Assembly (NCBI GenBank): GCA_946404845.1
Contig: CAMJFD010000004.1
Location: 1 to 37,562, forward strand
Direction of reading: 5' to 3'
DNA length: 37,562 nucleotides
From: an uncultured Butyrivibrio sp.
GTDB taxonomy: Bacteria > Bacillota > Clostridia > Lachnospirales > Lachnospiraceae
The notes under the pieces were generated by a model. It made no database searches, was not told the origin of the DNA, and was given only the letters and a program-made list of their open reading frames with translations. A program made the translations under genes and the position numbers. This document shows, piece by piece, positions 1 to 8,855 of the stretch (position 1 is its first letter; each line of letters opens with the position of its first letter).

Positions 1-584
1 CACAGACCACCTGTATATTTGCGGTCATCCTCCATCTTGATTTCCCCAATCAGATCAAGGTCCTGTACCAGACCATTTACACCTATATATCTGATAAATC
101 CGCTTATATAAGTATCGTCAGTGTTTTCAAAGCCTGTTATCTTGTGTTGATTGCCCTTGAATACCCCGTCAAAAAAAGGGATTGGCTCAAAGTCTAGTTC
201 TTCAAGATTGATATCCGTATTCAGACTCACTGACTTATCTCTTGACCATGAATTTACGTTACATTTTTTTGCGAATTTTATAAAATCATCTGCTGAATTG
301 ATTTCGATGTCCTGATATACGATAATCTCTTCCAAAGCTTCATCCTCACCGGCCTCTTCGGAATCATTTTCTTCAGCATCGGCTTTATCTGCATCCATTT
401 CTGTTGCATTCTTCTTCGTAGTATCTGCCTTCTCAGCATCAGTTTCCGTAATATCCGCATCTGCATCAGCATTTTCAAGCTCCTTTGCAAAAACATTTAA
501 CGGGAAAAAGGTAAGGCTGACATCACATGCAACCAGGCAGGCCACCAATCTGATAAGGATACGACTTCTATTTTTCTTCATCAT
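1..584 (-). CDS. Secreted/surface protein, partial (3' part runs off the window)
   Basis: Hand translation of the minus strand from ATG at 584 (second ATG at 581): MMKKNRSRILIRLVACLVACDVSLTFFPLNVFAKELENADADADITETDAEKADTTKKNATEMDADKADAEEN...SADDFIKFAKKCNVNSWSRDKSVSLNTDINLEELDFEPIPFFDGVFKGNQHKITGF...; signal-peptide-like N-terminus, acidic low-complexity stretch, GGAGG upstream. Open to position 1, hence absent from the ORF track. Confidence 0.8.
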   Translation of the reverse strand, partial: MMKKNRSRILIRLVACLVACDVSLTFFPLNVFAKELENADADADITETDAEKADTTKKNATEMDADKADAEENDSEEAGEDEALEEIIVYQDIEINSADDFIKFAKKCNVNSWSRDKSVSLNTDINLEELDFEPIPFFDGVFKGNQHKITGFENTDDTYISGFIRYIGVNGLVQDLDLIGEIKMEDDRKYTGGL

Positions 585-597
585 GCCTCATCCTCCT

Positions 598-3114
598 TCA
601 CACTTTTTTGACTTCAGCCTTCATATCCGTCAGCTCATCCAGCATTTCCGATGTCATTATCCCATCTTCCAGTCTTGTGATATTACCGCTTTGGATAAAT
701 GCTCTTACATCACCTCTGATAACTGCATGGACTTCACCGATTATAGTTCCGTTGATCTGTCCTTCTATTCTTCCATCTACACGCATAAGACCGGTATCTC
801 TTTCCATGGAAAGCGGAACCGATACCTCGAACGAGGTTTTATCAATTATCTTCGCGCCGATCATAAGTATCTGCGGCAGCACAAACATAACAAGGATGAT
901 TGATATAACCGTTCCTCTGCCCAGACACTGGCCGATACCGCAGATTGCTCCGTCGGATGTGAGCTGACCGATTGAAAAACCGGCAAGTGCCAGCATTGAA
1001 CCCGATGTGATTATCGTCGGAAATGCGAAGTTCATCGTCTCGACAATTGCTTCTTTATGTGACATCTGATTTTTCAGCTCCATGAATCTTCCGGAGATAA
1101 CTATAGCGTAATCAATATTTGCACCCATCTGGATAGAGCTTACGATCAGATACGTCATGAAAAAGATATTGTGCTCCTGCATTGTGGGAAATGCAAAATT
1201 TATCCAGATTGCGCCCTCGATAACAAGTATGAGCAGCACCGGCATGCCTGCTGACTTAAATGTAAACAGCAAAACAACAAGTACCGCCAGGATTGAAATA
1301 ACGGTAACAACAGTATTATCAACCGCAAAGGTCTTCTTAAGGTCATATTGGCTTGTTGCCTCACCTATGACAAGAACCTCGCCTTCATAATATTGCCTCA
1401 CGATATCATGCATCTCGTCGAGGAAATTAAAGGTTTCTTCGCCTTCAAAAGGTAGATTCAGATACACAAGAATGCGATTGTATTCCTCTCCAACCAGCTG
1501 ATTTTTGGCTATGTCCATCTGTTCATAGGCATCATCAAGTGTTTCCTTCATATCCGCATCGAGAGTGACATAGCCCTGCTCCACTTCGTCATGAAGGAAC
1601 ATGATCATATCTATAAGAGGAACTTTATATCCTGAAAGACCATTTACCAGCTTGGCATAATTTTCATCGTTCACTGCGTAAGCCATATATAACAGCTCCG
1701 CAACCTCGTAGTCCAGCTCAAGAAGCTCTGAAAACTCTCTTGCAGAGAGCTTATCGCCGAGGCAATAACCGCCCATCGCATCTATGTTTGCAATTCCCTG
1801 AACGGATTTTACCTCCTCTCTGCTTAGAAGAGTGTTTATAAGCTTCTTCTCCTTTTCATAATCTTCCCTGGGGAAAATCACAGCGACAAAATTGTTATCG
1901 CCAAAATTCTCAGATATTAGCTCATTTGCTATCTGTGATTCATTTTTAATTGGAGTTTCAATTTTGGTATATCCATATACAAATGGACATTTGTTCTGAA
2001 TGATAAAGGCTCCAATAATGATAACGGCAAATAAAGGAGGGATTATAAATCTGGTATGATAATCAAATTGCCCGACAAACGGTATTTTGGGCACAAAGCT
2101 CTTGTGCCTTGTCTTGTCCATAAGTGGTCCGAAAATCATTAAAAGTCCGGGCATTAATAAAAATACGGCGATCAGACTAAGAAGAATAGCCTTAATAAGG
2201 CATATAGCCATATCACGTCCGATTCCGAACTGCATAAACATCATGGCTATAAGGCCACCTATGGTTGTAAGTGAGCTCGAAGAGATTTCCGGAATCGCTT
2301 TACTTAATGCAATTATATCTGCCTCTCGAATTGGAAGCTTTTCATGCTCCTCTTTGTACCTGTTACAGAAAATTACAGCATAGTCGATAGAAAGCGCCAG
2401 CTGAAGCACTATGGTAACAGAATCTGATACAAATGATATGGTACCCAGAATAAAATTGGTTCCCGCAGACATTATGGCAGCTGCCCCGAAAGTGATGATC
2501 AGAACCGGAATCTCTGCATAGGTCTGCGACGTCAGCACCAGCACAACCAATACTATAACTACAACAAGGGCGCTTACTGTCTGCATCTCCTTAGCTATGG
2601 TTTCTGCGGACTCATTACCCATAGAAGTCGAAACGAATATATCATAATCAGCCAGATATTCCTTTATTTCCTGCAGTCCCGCAAGCGCTCTTTCATCGCT
2701 CTCCTCATATTTAAAGGTGATATTAAACAGTGCGGAGAAATTCTTGAAGCTGTCTTCGCTATCATCAAACTGTAGCATGGCAACGTCATCACGTTCCCTG
2801 ATCTTGTCTGCCAGCTCCTTGGCATCCTCATAAACAATGTTGGAAACCATTATCTTAGCTGACCCATAGGTTGTAAATTGTTCTTCCATAAGGTCAAGGC
2901 CTTTACTGGTCTCAAATGTTCCCGGCAGATACGCGGTCAGCGCATTTTCAACCTTCACCATTCGTGATGCTATAGCACAGAAAATAGCAACTATCGCAAA
3001 GATCAGGAAGAATAGGTTTCTCCTGTCTACTATGAAAGTTGCTACTTTGATCATTACATTATTACCTTGTTCTTTTTCTTTCGAGACTGCATTTGATTTG
3101 TGGTCATCTGCCAT
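598..3114 (-). CDS. MMPL/RND-superfamily exporter, 838 aa
   Basis: Two repeated multi-TM blocks (ALSIDYAVIFCNRYKEE... and MGANIDYAIVISGRFMELK...) typical of MMPL/RND permeases. Confidence 0.9.
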   Translation of the reverse strand: MADDHKSNAVSKEKEQGNNVMIKVATFIVDRRNLFFLIFAIVAIFCAIASRMVKVENALTAYLPGTFETSKGLDLMEEQFTTYGSAKIMVSNIVYEDAKELADKIRERDDVAMLQFDDSEDSFKNFSALFNITFKYEESDERALAGLQEIKEYLADYDIFVSTSMGNESAETIAKEMQTVSALVVVIVLVVLVLTSQTYAEIPVLIITFGAAAIMSAGTNFILGTISFVSDSVTIVLQLALSIDYAVIFCNRYKEEHEKLPIREADIIALSKAIPEISSSSLTTIGGLIAMMFMQFGIGRDMAICLIKAILLSLIAVFLLMPGLLMIFGPLMDKTRHKSFVPKIPFVGQFDYHTRFIIPPLFAVIIIGAFIIQNKCPFVYGYTKIETPIKNESQIANELISENFGDNNFVAVIFPREDYEKEKKLINTLLSREEVKSVQGIANIDAMGGYCLGDKLSAREFSELLELDYEVAELLYMAYAVNDENYAKLVNGLSGYKVPLIDMIMFLHDEVEQGYVTLDADMKETLDDAYEQMDIAKNQLVGEEYNRILVYLNLPFEGEETFNFLDEMHDIVRQYYEGEVLVIGEATSQYDLKKTFAVDNTVVTVISILAVLVVLLFTFKSAGMPVLLILVIEGAIWINFAFPTMQEHNIFFMTYLIVSSIQMGANIDYAIVISGRFMELKNQMSHKEAIVETMNFAFPTIITSGSMLALAGFSIGQLTSDGAICGIGQCLGRGTVISIILVMFVLPQILMIGAKIIDKTSFEVSVPLSMERDTGLMRVDGRIEGQINGTIIGEVHAVIRGDVRAFIQSGNITRLEDGIMTSEMLDELTDMKAEVKKV

Positions 3115-3360
3115 GATTAAATCCCCCTAAAGATTCAATATTTAAAACATTATATCAATGCTATATTTATAATTATACTCATATATGCTTGATAAATCCA
3201 CTTTTCCAAAGGAATTACTATGAAATTTAAGAAAATTTTATATTTAATTTCGTTATCCTCACAATTAAAGTGTCGTAAATACGATAATAATAGAGGCAGA
3301 TTGTCGTAATGCAGCTATGCCTTTCATAAGACGCTTTACTAATCAAAACATTATAAAAAT

Positions 3361-3394
3361 CCTCCTGCCATTACTTCGAAATAATGACAGGAGG
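3361..3394 (-). terminator. Intrinsic terminator hairpin
   Basis: CCTCCTGCCATTA-cttcgaaa-TAATGACAGGAGG; on the minus strand the stem is followed by ATTTTTAT. Confidence 0.7.
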
Positions 3395-3410
3395 ACTTAT
3401 CTTACTTCTA

Positions 3411-3460
3411 AATCGGCTACACTTGTTCTTGAAACTATCGTCCACACAGTGTAGCCGATT
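3411..3460. repeat. Inverted repeat, 13-bp perfect arms
   Basis: AATCGGCTACACT (3411-3423) / AGTGTAGCCGATT (3448-3460). Confidence 0.75.
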
Positions 3461-3517
3461 CACTGTTTTCTTACTTCAGCTATACCGCTTCAAGCTTCCA
3501 TATTTATATAATGAAAA

Positions 3518-3546
3518 ACCAGGTTCTCGCAAACCGAGGACCTGGT
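3518..3546 (-). terminator. Intrinsic terminator hairpin
   Basis: ACCAGGTTCTCG-caaac-CGAGGACCTGGT; on the minus strand followed by TTTTC. Confidence 0.65.
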
Positions 3547-3679
3547 CTAACATAACTAAATTGACTACGTTCTAAGTATAAGCAATAATTATCCGGCACG
3601 CCTTTTAACTGATTATGCATATTTCGCTTCACACTCAATCGGCAATTTGGAATTCGATTAACTGTCACTGTACACTTCT

Positions 3680-5179
3680 TTACTTAACCGTTACTGTACA
3701 TTTCTTTGCAAGGCCGTTTCTTGAATATACATATACTTCGCAGGTACCTGCGGCTACGCCTGTGACCTTGCCGTTTTTATCTACAGTTGCAATCTTCTCA
3801 TTTGTAGTCTTGTAACGAAGCTTTGCACCATGAGCATCATCAAGCGCTTTCTTCTTTCCTGATTCCATTTTGACGGATGCCTTTACTTTTGCAGACTTAC
3901 CTACTTCAATTGTGAGTGCGGTTGTTGTCAGCTTAACAGCCTTGGGATTCTTGTACTTCTTATTATTCTTTCCGGCAAAGTGGGCAGATACCGTGTTTCC
4001 TATCTTCTTCCCGGATGCGTCGTAGGCTGTTACATAGATCTTGAGATTCTTGGAGAAGTCTATCTTCTTTCCATTAATCTTCTTGAATGTAGCAGAAGTT
4101 GATTTTGTAGTCTTTACAGGCTTACTTGCAAATTCCTTGCCACAGTATGCAGCATATACTGCGTATTTTGAAGCATCTTCTCCCTTATCCCATGATACCT
4201 TTATCTTGCCGTTTTTCTGAGAAATCTTTAAACCTGAGTAGAAGCCTGTACTTGCATCTATCTCTTCATCCTCATAGGCAAGGACAAAGGTTGAGAATTC
4301 TCCTACTGTTATAGGTATTGTATTATTGGTTGTCTCCGCAAGTTCGATATATTTCTGGAATGTATCCGGAGTTCTGAATAATATGAACAATAGCTTCAGC
4401 ATGGTTTCACATGTTTCGTTATTAGTTATAGATGTTTTGTTTGTTTTTAAGATATACTCTGTATTTTTAGGCATAAAATCATCGAGTTTGCCATTTATCG
4501 TATCTGAACAAAATTGAGCATATCCTCCAGTAGGAATATGATATCCCAATTCAGTAATTCTGTTTTTTAAAGCATTAACGGTTTGTTTGTTGCTGCAATC
4601 TATTGCTGAAACAAGCATCTGATGCGCAAATTCTGCATATTCTGTCTCCATTGCAGAAACAGAGTAATATATATCTTTTTTCTGCTCATCACCTGCAACA
4701 TTCAAATAGCAATTGTGTTTATAGCAGACATTTACTCCAGGCATATTATGGCTTCTTTTAAACCATGTAAACCCTTTATTTATTATTTCATTTTTGGCAC
4801 AAACGTGACAGTATTTTAATTCTTGAACGTATCGCCTGGGGATGATGTTGATATCATCAGTATTATCGCGGAAAGCATATAATATCAGCATATCAGCGTT
4901 GCTAATTACTGGCCTAATGCCAGGGTATAAAGAAGTATTTATAAAGAAATCAATCGCACTTGCTTTATCACCAAAGCATTTGTTGAAATTTCTCAGCATA
5001 TTAAAGCCGTCATCACGGATGGTACGGTTTTGCTTGGTATCCATAACAACATCAGGCCAAATAAACGCCTGCATGAATAAAAGCGGATTATCAAAGCCAT
5101 TTGCCTGTGCAAGACGTCTGAAATAAGAACTCATTAGTTCATCATCTTCAATTGGAAGAATATTTAGAATATATGCCAT
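3680..5179 (-). CDS. Chimeric ORF: N-terminal TniQ domain fused in-frame to the C-terminus of a Big_2/Ig-like surface protein
   Basis: aa 1-~275 TniQ-like (LPIEDDELMSSYFRRLAQANGF..., zinc-finger CHVC...HNMPGVNVCYKH). aa ~290-499 resembles bacterial surface protein tails (VGEFSTFVLAYEDEE, Ig/Big_2: LRYKTTNEKIATVDKNGKVTGVAAGTCEVYVYSRNGLAKKCTVTVK). Confidence 0.85.
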   Translation of the reverse strand: MAYILNILPIEDDELMSSYFRRLAQANGFDNPLLFMQAFIWPDVVMDTKQNRTIRDDGFNMLRNFNKCFGDKASAIDFFINTSLYPGIRPVISNADMLILYAFRDNTDDINIIPRRYVQELKYCHVCAKNEIINKGFTWFKRSHNMPGVNVCYKHNCYLNVAGDEQKKDIYYSVSAMETEYAEFAHQMLVSAIDCSNKQTVNALKNRITELGYHIPTGGYAQFCSDTINGKLDDFMPKNTEYILKTNKTSITNNETCETMLKLLFILFRTPDTFQKYIELAETTNNTIPITVGEFSTFVLAYEDEEIDASTGFYSGLKISQKNGKIKVSWDKGEDASKYAVYAAYCGKEFASKPVKTTKSTSATFKKINGKKIDFSKNLKIYVTAYDASGKKIGNTVSAHFAGKNNKKYKNPKAVKLTTTALTIEVGKSAKVKASVKMESGKKKALDDAHGAKLRYKTTNEKIATVDKNGKVTGVAAGTCEVYVYSRNGLAKKCTVTVK

Positions 5180-5187
5180 AAACGTCC

Positions 5188-6810
5188 TTATATAGTGTGC
5201 TTACTCTGTTTTTCCTGTCTGTTATTTTCCAGAATCTCAGCTTTAGCCTGTTCTATATCTTTTTTAGTTATCGTTTTAACTTTATTTGTACTGGTCTGGA
5301 GCTTCAAAAGAGTTTTAGTGACGATATCAACCAACCTGATATCAACAACATTTTCTCCTTCCATGGCTGCCACGAATGCTGCTTCAATCTTATTGCGGGA
5401 AAATGTTTTTGTCTGCTCTTGAATACTACGGATGACATTTTCTTGTAACAGTTCATAGGTTTTAAATGTTGGATTAGACATTAGCTCATCATAGCGTTGC
5501 TCAAGCTCCTGCTGCTCTATATTCTCGTCAAAACTGTTGAGCCTTCGAATTTCTTCTTCAGTAAGTGTATTATCTCTTCTGATAGGATTCTTTTCCATGA
5601 TGCTTATCTCACGGAGACCCTTATAATATTTATCAGCAATAGATGCGATATATTCAGGAGTGACCTCTTTTCTTTTTGTTCTCAGATAATCTTTCTGTAT
5701 CTGTTTGTAGATTTCTACAAGATCAGAAATAACGCCGTCTGTTGCTTCAAATAAGGCATTGGTCAAAGTTTCATCATAATAAACTGGATCTGGTCTCCAC
5801 TGAAACATCGTGAGATTGTTGACTATTCTTTCAAACTGTTTTTTCTTGGTACAATACTTACCAGCTTCTATAAGCACTCCTGTCCTTCTTGCTGTACGGC
5901 GCTTTGAAAAGATATCCGTATAAGCATCCATCGTTCCTATGACAGATACAGCTACACCTGTTTCATTGGAGAGTTGCATGAACATTTCAAATGATGTTTC
6001 TTTTGTGGATTTGGTATCCATAAGCTCAATTTCATCAAGGATAAGCATTCCGACAGCAAATCTTTCAACAAGATTTCTTAGTGTAGCATATTTTGTTCCT
6101 AGATCCCGCCCTGTTGTCAGAAGAGTTTCATATACTGGCTTAAGATTTCCTAGCGCCCTGTCAAATGCACGGCCTATTGTCCTATAAAGCAGATTAAAGT
6201 TACTATTCTGAGGACAATGGATATGAAGATAAACTATCTGTATAGTGCGCTGCCATGAATCAGGCGCGTGTATAATGACCTGCGGATAATTTTCAAGAAG
6301 CATGTTGATACCTGTTGATTTGCCACATCCGCTTGTCCCCAACAAGGTAAATCCCAATGCAGGGTCGCTAAAATTACGGCTCACAATGCAGTTGTGGCTC
6401 ACCATATCCTTATTTTCCATGGTGTATTCCAAATTTACATCTTTATCCTCCATAATTTCACGTTTCTTGTAAGACCTGACAAGAGCACGGTGGAATTCAA
6501 GCTCGACCATTGCATGAAACGGAAGAGCCACACGGAAGTCGTCAAGAGCTTCCACCGTATCACATCTTTCATATTCATCCATGGATGAGAGGGCTTTAAC
6601 GCTTGGAACATCTATATCCCTGTTATAGAGACAGAGAACTTCCTCGATACTTCTGCCTTTGGGCAGTGCCTCTATATATGGATTACCCTGGTGCTGATAG
6701 CTTTTTATATATCTGGCGATCACTTTCTTTTCAGTTTTTAGATTGTAATGCTGATCATATTGACGCTCACCCTTTTTCAGACCAGTTTCATATTTGTATT
6801 TAAAAGCCAT
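5188..6810 (-). CDS. tnsC: TnsC/TniB-like AAA+ ATPase, transposition regulator
   Basis: Walker A GTSGCGKST, Walker B MLILDEIEL; located between tniQ and tnsB. Confidence 0.88.
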   Translation of the reverse strand: MAFKYKYETGLKKGERQYDQHYNLKTEKKVIARYIKSYQHQGNPYIEALPKGRSIEEVLCLYNRDIDVPSVKALSSMDEYERCDTVEALDDFRVALPFHAMVELEFHRALVRSYKKREIMEDKDVNLEYTMENKDMVSHNCIVSRNFSDPALGFTLLGTSGCGKSTGINMLLENYPQVIIHAPDSWQRTIQIVYLHIHCPQNSNFNLLYRTIGRAFDRALGNLKPVYETLLTTGRDLGTKYATLRNLVERFAVGMLILDEIELMDTKSTKETSFEMFMQLSNETGVAVSVIGTMDAYTDIFSKRRTARRTGVLIEAGKYCTKKKQFERIVNNLTMFQWRPDPVYYDETLTNALFEATDGVISDLVEIYKQIQKDYLRTKRKEVTPEYIASIADKYYKGLREISIMEKNPIRRDNTLTEEEIRRLNSFDENIEQQELEQRYDELMSNPTFKTYELLQENVIRSIQEQTKTFSRNKIEAAFVAAMEGENVVDIRLVDIVTKTLLKLQTSTNKVKTITKKDIEQAKAEILENNRQEKQSKHTI

Positions 6811-6821
6811 AAAACCACCTC

Positions 6822-8765
6822 CTACATATCGTCGTCATCAAAGATAGCCTTGGAGTTTTCACGCATCTTTGCAATCTTATCTTCTTTTGATTGTGGGATT
6901 ACTGTAGGTTTTGTAGTACTAATATTTGTTTTATCAGCCACCGGAGTCTCTTTTGATGCTTTAGGTATTTCCGATACCTGATTATCAGTCAGCCCAAATC
7001 TATTGGCCACGCTCAGTTCTTTAGATACATTAGCTTTTTCAATCTTTCTGTTATGGATCATATTTTGGGTATCAGACTCAGTAACACTTCCGGCAGATTT
7101 TGCAGCTATAATTGCTTTATTTTTTCTCCTGAGATTAACTCTTGATTGTCTATTATGTTCCTTGGATTCAGCCCTGGTCTTTTCATATTCGCGCTCAAGT
7201 GCGAGGAAATGATTCTTGCTCATACCGTAATAATCTCGATATCTTACGTCAAACGGGTCAAGAGCAGCTGTCTCCAGCTTTCCTTCCTGCAGATAATAGA
7301 TGTGTCCCATATCTCTTGGATCTGTTCTGATATCCATTGTCTTTTCTTTAAGTTGTTGGTGGAACATCAGATTATTAAGCTTGTCATCTTCAGCATTAAA
7401 ATACCGCATACCCTGATATTTGATACCGAGTTTTGATACTGTAGCCTTTTCAGGAGTAAGAACTTTATATATGAATTCATCTCTTGGAGGGAGATACATG
7501 GGATTAGACAGGTTCTCACAGCCGTATTTCCATATATTTGCGGGTGTAAGTGCCAGTTTCTTGCGCTTCATGTCAGGACTAGCCTGATACTGTTCCAATA
7601 CATGTGTATTGTGATAAAGAATATGATTTAGCACAATTGCTCTGACATCATTGATATCGAGACATGACTGCTGATGATGTTTTGAGCCATAGGTTCTACG
7701 GATCAAACCCTTTGTCTCAAGCAGATCAACCAGCTGTCTGTTTACATTTTTAAAGAAATTTTCGACCAAAGGTTTTAATGAACCACTTCTTGGTGTTACA
7801 TGTTCAAGGTCAATATCAAGCTCACCTGCGATTCTGGCCACTTCATCACTTATAAAATCAGAACCTCTGTCCATTTTTATTACAGCAGGACGGATCCCTG
7901 TAGGCCATATGTCACCAAATGTATATCCGTCTTCAAAAGCAAGGCTCGTCTGGCAGTATTTTTTAAACAGTTCCTCTTTGTCCTCTATTAGATTAAAGAA
8001 ACAATTGGTACATCCGACGATGCTGTTATTATCCAGTGCAATAGAATAAGCAAGGATAATTTGACTGAATACATCAATCATGATGTACAAGATAGGCCTT
8101 CCGACGCATACCTCAGGATATTCTTCAGACACAATGGACACATCCATTTCCTGTGCATCCATCTCCACCTTGTGCCCAGGACCTCTGATACCATCCATAA
8201 CGGTTCCGATATGCACTCTACTGTCATTTCTTACAACTCCCGCAGTCTTTTTAGCTTCTTCACGATCTTTTTCAGTAGTATGTTTTCTGATGTAATAATA
8301 GAATTGCGTATAGGTGGGCCTGTCTTCACGAAGTTTCTCAATATAAATACCGTTATCATTTACGTGTTCCATATAACAATCGCCGCACATGTCATCATAT
8401 GCATTCTGTATGGATTTTACTTCGCTGGACATAAAACGCTTAAGATATTTCTGGAAATTCTTAGTATCTTCGGCGGTAATACGTTTACCAACATTGACTG
8501 TACTGTTTTTAGGCTTACGCCCCGGTTTGTTTTTATATTCATATGCATTGGAAATCTGTCTGAAATAACGCTGATCCATCAAAGCAATAGTCTGAAACCC
8601 GCTTTGCAGATAACGACGAATAACATCCCATACTTGTGTCTTTCCAAGCCCTGAAGTCTGAATAAACTCCGATATTATTGGCTTTTTCTTCTTACCGGTC
8701 AATTCAGCATAGGATGGTATTGATCTTGCATAAGCCCACGAATCCATTACCAATATAGATGACAC
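6822..8765 (-). CDS. tnsB: TnsB/TniA-like DDE transposase (Mu/rve family); N-terminus possibly disrupted
   Basis: rve core: VEMDAQEMDVS / YIMIDVFSQIILAYSIALDN / KMDRGSDFISDEV / SLKPLVENFFKNVNRQ; C-terminal Mu-transposase-like region. The called start at 8765 is a GTG. Confidence 0.88.
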   Translation of the reverse strand: MSSILVMDSWAYARSIPSYAELTGKKKKPIISEFIQTSGLGKTQVWDVIRRYLQSGFQTIALMDQRYFRQISNAYEYKNKPGRKPKNSTVNVGKRITAEDTKNFQKYLKRFMSSEVKSIQNAYDDMCGDCYMEHVNDNGIYIEKLREDRPTYTQFYYYIRKHTTEKDREEAKKTAGVVRNDSRVHIGTVMDGIRGPGHKVEMDAQEMDVSIVSEEYPEVCVGRPILYIMIDVFSQIILAYSIALDNNSIVGCTNCFFNLIEDKEELFKKYCQTSLAFEDGYTFGDIWPTGIRPAVIKMDRGSDFISDEVARIAGELDIDLEHVTPRSGSLKPLVENFFKNVNRQLVDLLETKGLIRRTYGSKHHQQSCLDINDVRAIVLNHILYHNTHVLEQYQASPDMKRKKLALTPANIWKYGCENLSNPMYLPPRDEFIYKVLTPEKATVSKLGIKYQGMRYFNAEDDKLNNLMFHQQLKEKTMDIRTDPRDMGHIYYLQEGKLETAALDPFDVRYRDYYGMSKNHFLALEREYEKTRAESKEHNRQSRVNLRRKNKAIIAAKSAGSVTESDTQNMIHNRKIEKANVSKELSVANRFGLTDNQVSEIPKASKETPVADKTNISTTKPTVIPQSKEDKIAKMRENSKAIFDDDDM

Positions 8766-8841
8766 GATATCTATCTGAAGTACGTACGTTTTTAATAATA
8801 TCTCCGATTTTAATCTTTAGATTATCCATGAGCATCTCCCC
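8704..8841 (-). CDS. Small ORF MLMDNLKIKIGDIIKNVRTSDRYRVIYIGNGFVGLCKINTILC, likely the displaced N-terminus of tnsB
   Basis: Overlaps the called tnsB 5' end in another frame. Its sequence looks like the short beta-rich N-terminus seen before the HTH region in many Firmicute TnsB-like proteins (recalled, not searched). Confidence 0.45.
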   Translation of the reverse strand, partial: GEMLMDNLKIKIGDIIKNVRTSDRYRVIYIGNGFVGLCKINTILC

Positions 8842-8855
8842 TGAGCATAAAATTC

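Noticed and set aside
278-496. 72-aa minus-strand ORF MFLQRSLKMLMQ...
   Set aside because: Out-of-frame shadow within the partial secreted-protein gene 1-584.
3240-3330. Possible left transposon end from TGTCGTAAATACGATAATAAT / TTGTCGTAATGC
   Set aside because: Only weakly similar to the TGTTCGCACTATAATTA repeats, two dissimilar copies, and separated from tniQ by host-like surface-gene sequence; not strong enough to call.
8061-8654. 197-aa plus-strand ORF
   Set aside because: Fully antisense to the conserved tnsB catalytic region; composition typical of a shadow ORF.
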